Positions 61,940 to 64,000 of a stretch of DNA of 64,000 nt are shown one piece after another. The stretch is taken from assembly GCA_938015435.1 (NCBI GenBank), contig CALLPN010000020.1, positions 1 to 64,000 on the forward strand, in the 5' to 3' direction. Each line of letters begins with the position of its first letter. Within the stretch, counting starts at the first letter, position 1. A program made the translations under genes and the position numbers. The notes under the pieces were generated by a model. It saw only the letters and a list, made by a program, of their open reading frames with translations, ran no database searches and had not been told where the DNA came from. Origin of the DNA: an uncultured Saprospiraceae bacterium. Lineage in GTDB: Bacteria; Bacteroidota; Bacteroidia; Chitinophagales; Saprospiraceae.

Positions 61940-64000
61940 ATGAAAAAAGCCATTACTTTACTTTGCTGCCTAATTACCTGTTCAGTTTTATCAGCACAAA
62001 ATCAAATCTCTGGAACTGTTTACGACGAAAAGCAGCAACCAGTTTACTATGCAAATGTTGCTATTTATCAACTTCCTGATAGTACCCTAGTTAATGGTAT
62101 TGCTACTGAAGAGGATGGAAAATTTACAATTGCTAATATTGAAGATGGTGATTATTACTTAATAGCTTCTATGATTGGATCTGTAGATGCGACTTCCGAT
62201 AAGATAGCCTTGAGTAATGGTGCTAAGCCAGATATAGATTTACAATTGTTGCCTGATAGTAAGATATTATCAGAGATAGAAATTACGGCTCGTAAACCTC
62301 TTTTGGAACAACGAGCGGATCGTATGATTGTCAATGTAGCAGATAATCTCGCTAGTGCTAATGGTAGCTTAATGGATGTAATGAGAAAAGTACCTGGAAT
62401 GCTTGTAGTCAACGATAAATTATCCCTTGCTGGTCAACAAAATGTAACGATTCTTCTCAATGGTAAGACTACGAGATATATGGATGTACAATCTTTACTT
62501 AGGGATATGCCTGGAGATAATATTAAATCTGTAGAGATTATTCATCAGCCAGGTGCTGAATTTGAGGCAAGTGGATCTGGTCCGATAATTAATATCATCA
62601 CGAAGAAAAACAACCTATTTGGAACTAATGGAACGGTAAGCGCTGGTGTAGGTTATACTAACGATTGGAAGTATAATACAGGCTTAAGATTGAGTCATTA
62701 TCAAGGAGGTTTAAATCTACAAGGAAGTGTAGGATACTCACGTAATAGTTGGGAAGATGAACTGCGAATCAATCGTAGAGTTCCTAACGGTACAGCTATT
62801 CGTGATACTTTTGATCAAGTTAATAAAGACCCTACGCGGTCAAATACTATTAGATTAGGATTTGTAGCAGATTGGGATATTACCGAATCGCATAGAATAG
62901 GACTTAATACTAGAGTGATAGATAGCAAAAATGATTATGTATCTACTAATATTACAGACATAACTCGGATCAATGCTGAAGGAGAAATCATTACTGCAAA
63001 CAATAGAGTAGGTGGCTGGGATATGTATGCGATCAATCCATACTACGTTTGGGAAATAGATACAAGTGGTCAAAAATTAGAATTAGATGCGAACTGGGTA
63101 GACTTTGATATTACCAGAGTAAATACATTGATAAATACGACTACTGAGGCTTCACTAGATCAACCAGATCGTATCAATGATCAACTAGGAGACAATAAAA
63201 TATTTGCAAGTAAATTGGATTATTCACTACCTATAAATAAAATGATTACTCTTAAGGCTGGAGGAAAATATAGTAATGCGGAGCTTGATAATAACTTAGA
63301 AGTATCTGATGAAACGTCTGGAGGATTTCAGGTAAATTTATTTCAAAGTAATAGATACCAATTTAGCGAAGAAGTGAAAGCGGTGTATACCAAAGCTGAA
63401 TATAAGTTTGGTGACATCACAGGTACAGTTGGATTGAGATATGAAAATAGTTTGTCAGAAGGATATTCTGTAACTCTAGATAGTCTACTCTCTAGAAGAA
63501 TATCTAAACTGTTTCCTAGTGCGAGTATAACGAAACCTATTGCTGGTCCTCTGGCTGCTAATCTAGCTTATAGTTACCGTATAGATAGACCTAGCTATAG
63601 TACGTTGAATCCATTTAGATATTACTATGATCCATTTACAAGTGAGAGAGGAAACCCTAATATCAGACCTGAACTTACGCATAGTTATAAATTCAGTTTA
63701 TCATACGAAGGACAACCATTCTTTAATGTAGAATATAAGCAGAGTAAAGATAATATGGTAGAAGTAACAGAGCAGAATGATAGTAGTGGTGAAATATTCC
63801 GTCAGACGATTAATCTTGATAAGTTCTCTAACTTTAATACGAGTTTATTTTTGCCTTATGATATGTTCTTACCATTTGGTGGTTACATTGGAGGTATACT
63901 CAATCATAACAATTATGACTCAGAATATCTAGGTGGACAGTTTGATCAAGATGCTTGGAGTTTCACAGCATTTACTAATATCAATTTCGAATTACCTGGA
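61940..64000 (+). CDS. TonB-dependent receptor-like outer-membrane barrel, partial at window end
   Basis: The frame is open for 687 codons from ATG 61940 to the window end without a stop, so the gene continues beyond it. A signal peptide (LLCCLITCSVLSAQ) is followed by a carboxypeptidase-regulatory-like domain (residues about 22-110, ISGTVYDEKQQPVYYANVAIYQ). A TonB plug-like segment comes next (DVMRKVPGMLVVNDKLSLAG, then QPGAEFEASGSGPIINIITKK), then a large barrel. This fits the outer membrane beta-barrel family (OMP_b-brl_3) that lacks a typical substrate partner. Confidence 0.88.
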   Translation, partial: MKKAITLLCCLITCSVLSAQNQISGTVYDEKQQPVYYANVAIYQLPDSTLVNGIATEEDGKFTIANIEDGDYYLIASMIGSVDATSDKIALSNGAKPDIDLQLLPDSKILSEIEITARKPLLEQRADRMIVNVADNLASANGSLMDVMRKVPGMLVVNDKLSLAGQQNVTILLNGKTTRYMDVQSLLRDMPGDNIKSVEIIHQPGAEFEASGSGPIINIITKKNNLFGTNGTVSAGVGYTNDWKYNTGLRLSHYQGGLNLQGSVGYSRNSWEDELRINRRVPNGTAIRDTFDQVNKDPTRSNTIRLGFVADWDITESHRIGLNTRVIDSKNDYVSTNITDITRINAEGEIITANNRVGGWDMYAINPYYVWEIDTSGQKLELDANWVDFDITRVNTLINTTTEASLDQPDRINDQLGDNKIFASKLDYSLPINKMITLKAGGKYSNAELDNNLEVSDETSGGFQVNLFQSNRYQFSEEVKAVYTKAEYKFGDITGTVGLRYENSLSEGYSVTLDSLLSRRISKLFPSASITKPIAGPLAANLAYSYRIDRPSYSTLNPFRYYYDPFTSERGNPNIRPELTHSYKFSLSYEGQPFFNVEYKQSKDNMVEVTEQNDSSGEIFRQTINLDKFSNFNTSLFLPYDMFLPFGGYIGGILNHNNYDSEYLGGQFDQDAWSFTAFTNINFELPG

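Overview
The window is AT-rich bacterial chromosome from a member of the Bacteroidota. Several things point there: type IX secretion (T9SS) C-terminal sorting domains on two secreted proteins, a T9SS plug-protein homologue, TonB-linked outer-membrane barrels, DUF5777, DUF3108 and DUF2147 families, and promoter -7 boxes of the TAnnTTTG type. The tRNA-Val promoter fits the phylum consensus with TTG-N19-TATATTTG. The many c-type cytochrome and secreted peptidase genes suit an aerobic, polymer- or particle-associated lineage (Saprospiria-like is a guess). I see no phage, no intact insertion sequence, no CRISPR array and no restriction system. This is mostly ordinary core chromosome.

Layout. 1-2.8 kb is the ribosomal operon rplM-rpsI-rpsB-tsf, closed by a strong terminator. 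2.8-6.2 kb holds pyrH, cutC, a DinB-like protein and a SPASM radical SAM enzyme. 6.2-13 kb holds envelope genes: the T9SS plug protein, a TolC/HlyD pair without an inner-membrane pump, a DUF2064 transferase, and a thioredoxin/MsrA-like protein of the VPG-C type. 13-17.5 kb holds aroA, rsmA, a YqeY-like gene, a cyclase-family gene, a TPR membrane protein and tRNA-Val. 17.6-24 kb holds a TrpF-like barrel, a bacilliredoxin, a cytochrome cassette (two duplicated CX4CH lipoproteins, DUF5777, a diheme cytochrome), an inactive M16 peptidase and an AlkA-like glycosylase. 24.5-29 kb holds an ECF sigma factor facing a small acidic protein, then a leftward run of DUF2147, a class IV aminotransferase, a sulfotransferase-like protein, an ATL protein and RluA. 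29-35 kb holds a secreted M43 metalloprotease, an EamA transporter, an O-methyltransferase, and a DUF3108/LPG-synthase-like pair. 35-41 kb is pheT, a coiled-coil gene, zapA, rny and pth. 40.7-41.9 kb is non-coding and carries a structured tandem repeat of about 102 bp. 42-64 kb is mixed: secreted proteins and lipoproteins, a zinc-ribbon SDR, YgiQ, TRIC, a GltB-like FMN protein, two M14 peptidases, ruvC, and the start of a TonB/OMP barrel cut by the window end.

How the genes work together. The clearest functional modules are translation (rplM to tsf, pheT, pth, rsmA, tRNA-Val), RNA and cell division (rny, zapA), the extracytoplasmic cytochrome cassette, and the sulfotransferase-like plus aminotransferase pair. 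Homologues of that last pair are, as far as I recall, fused in single plant proteins. Several genes have a TATCTTTR or TATATTTG box only 4-6 nt before the start codon, which implies leaderless transcripts.

The most rewarding second looks are the sulfotransferase/aminotransferase pair, the 102-bp repeat, the VPG-C/MsrA-like protein, the CX4CH lipoprotein cassette, the zinc-ribbon SDR without its catalytic Tyr, and a tiny leftward transcript unit near 48 kb. None of these amounts to a proven new system.
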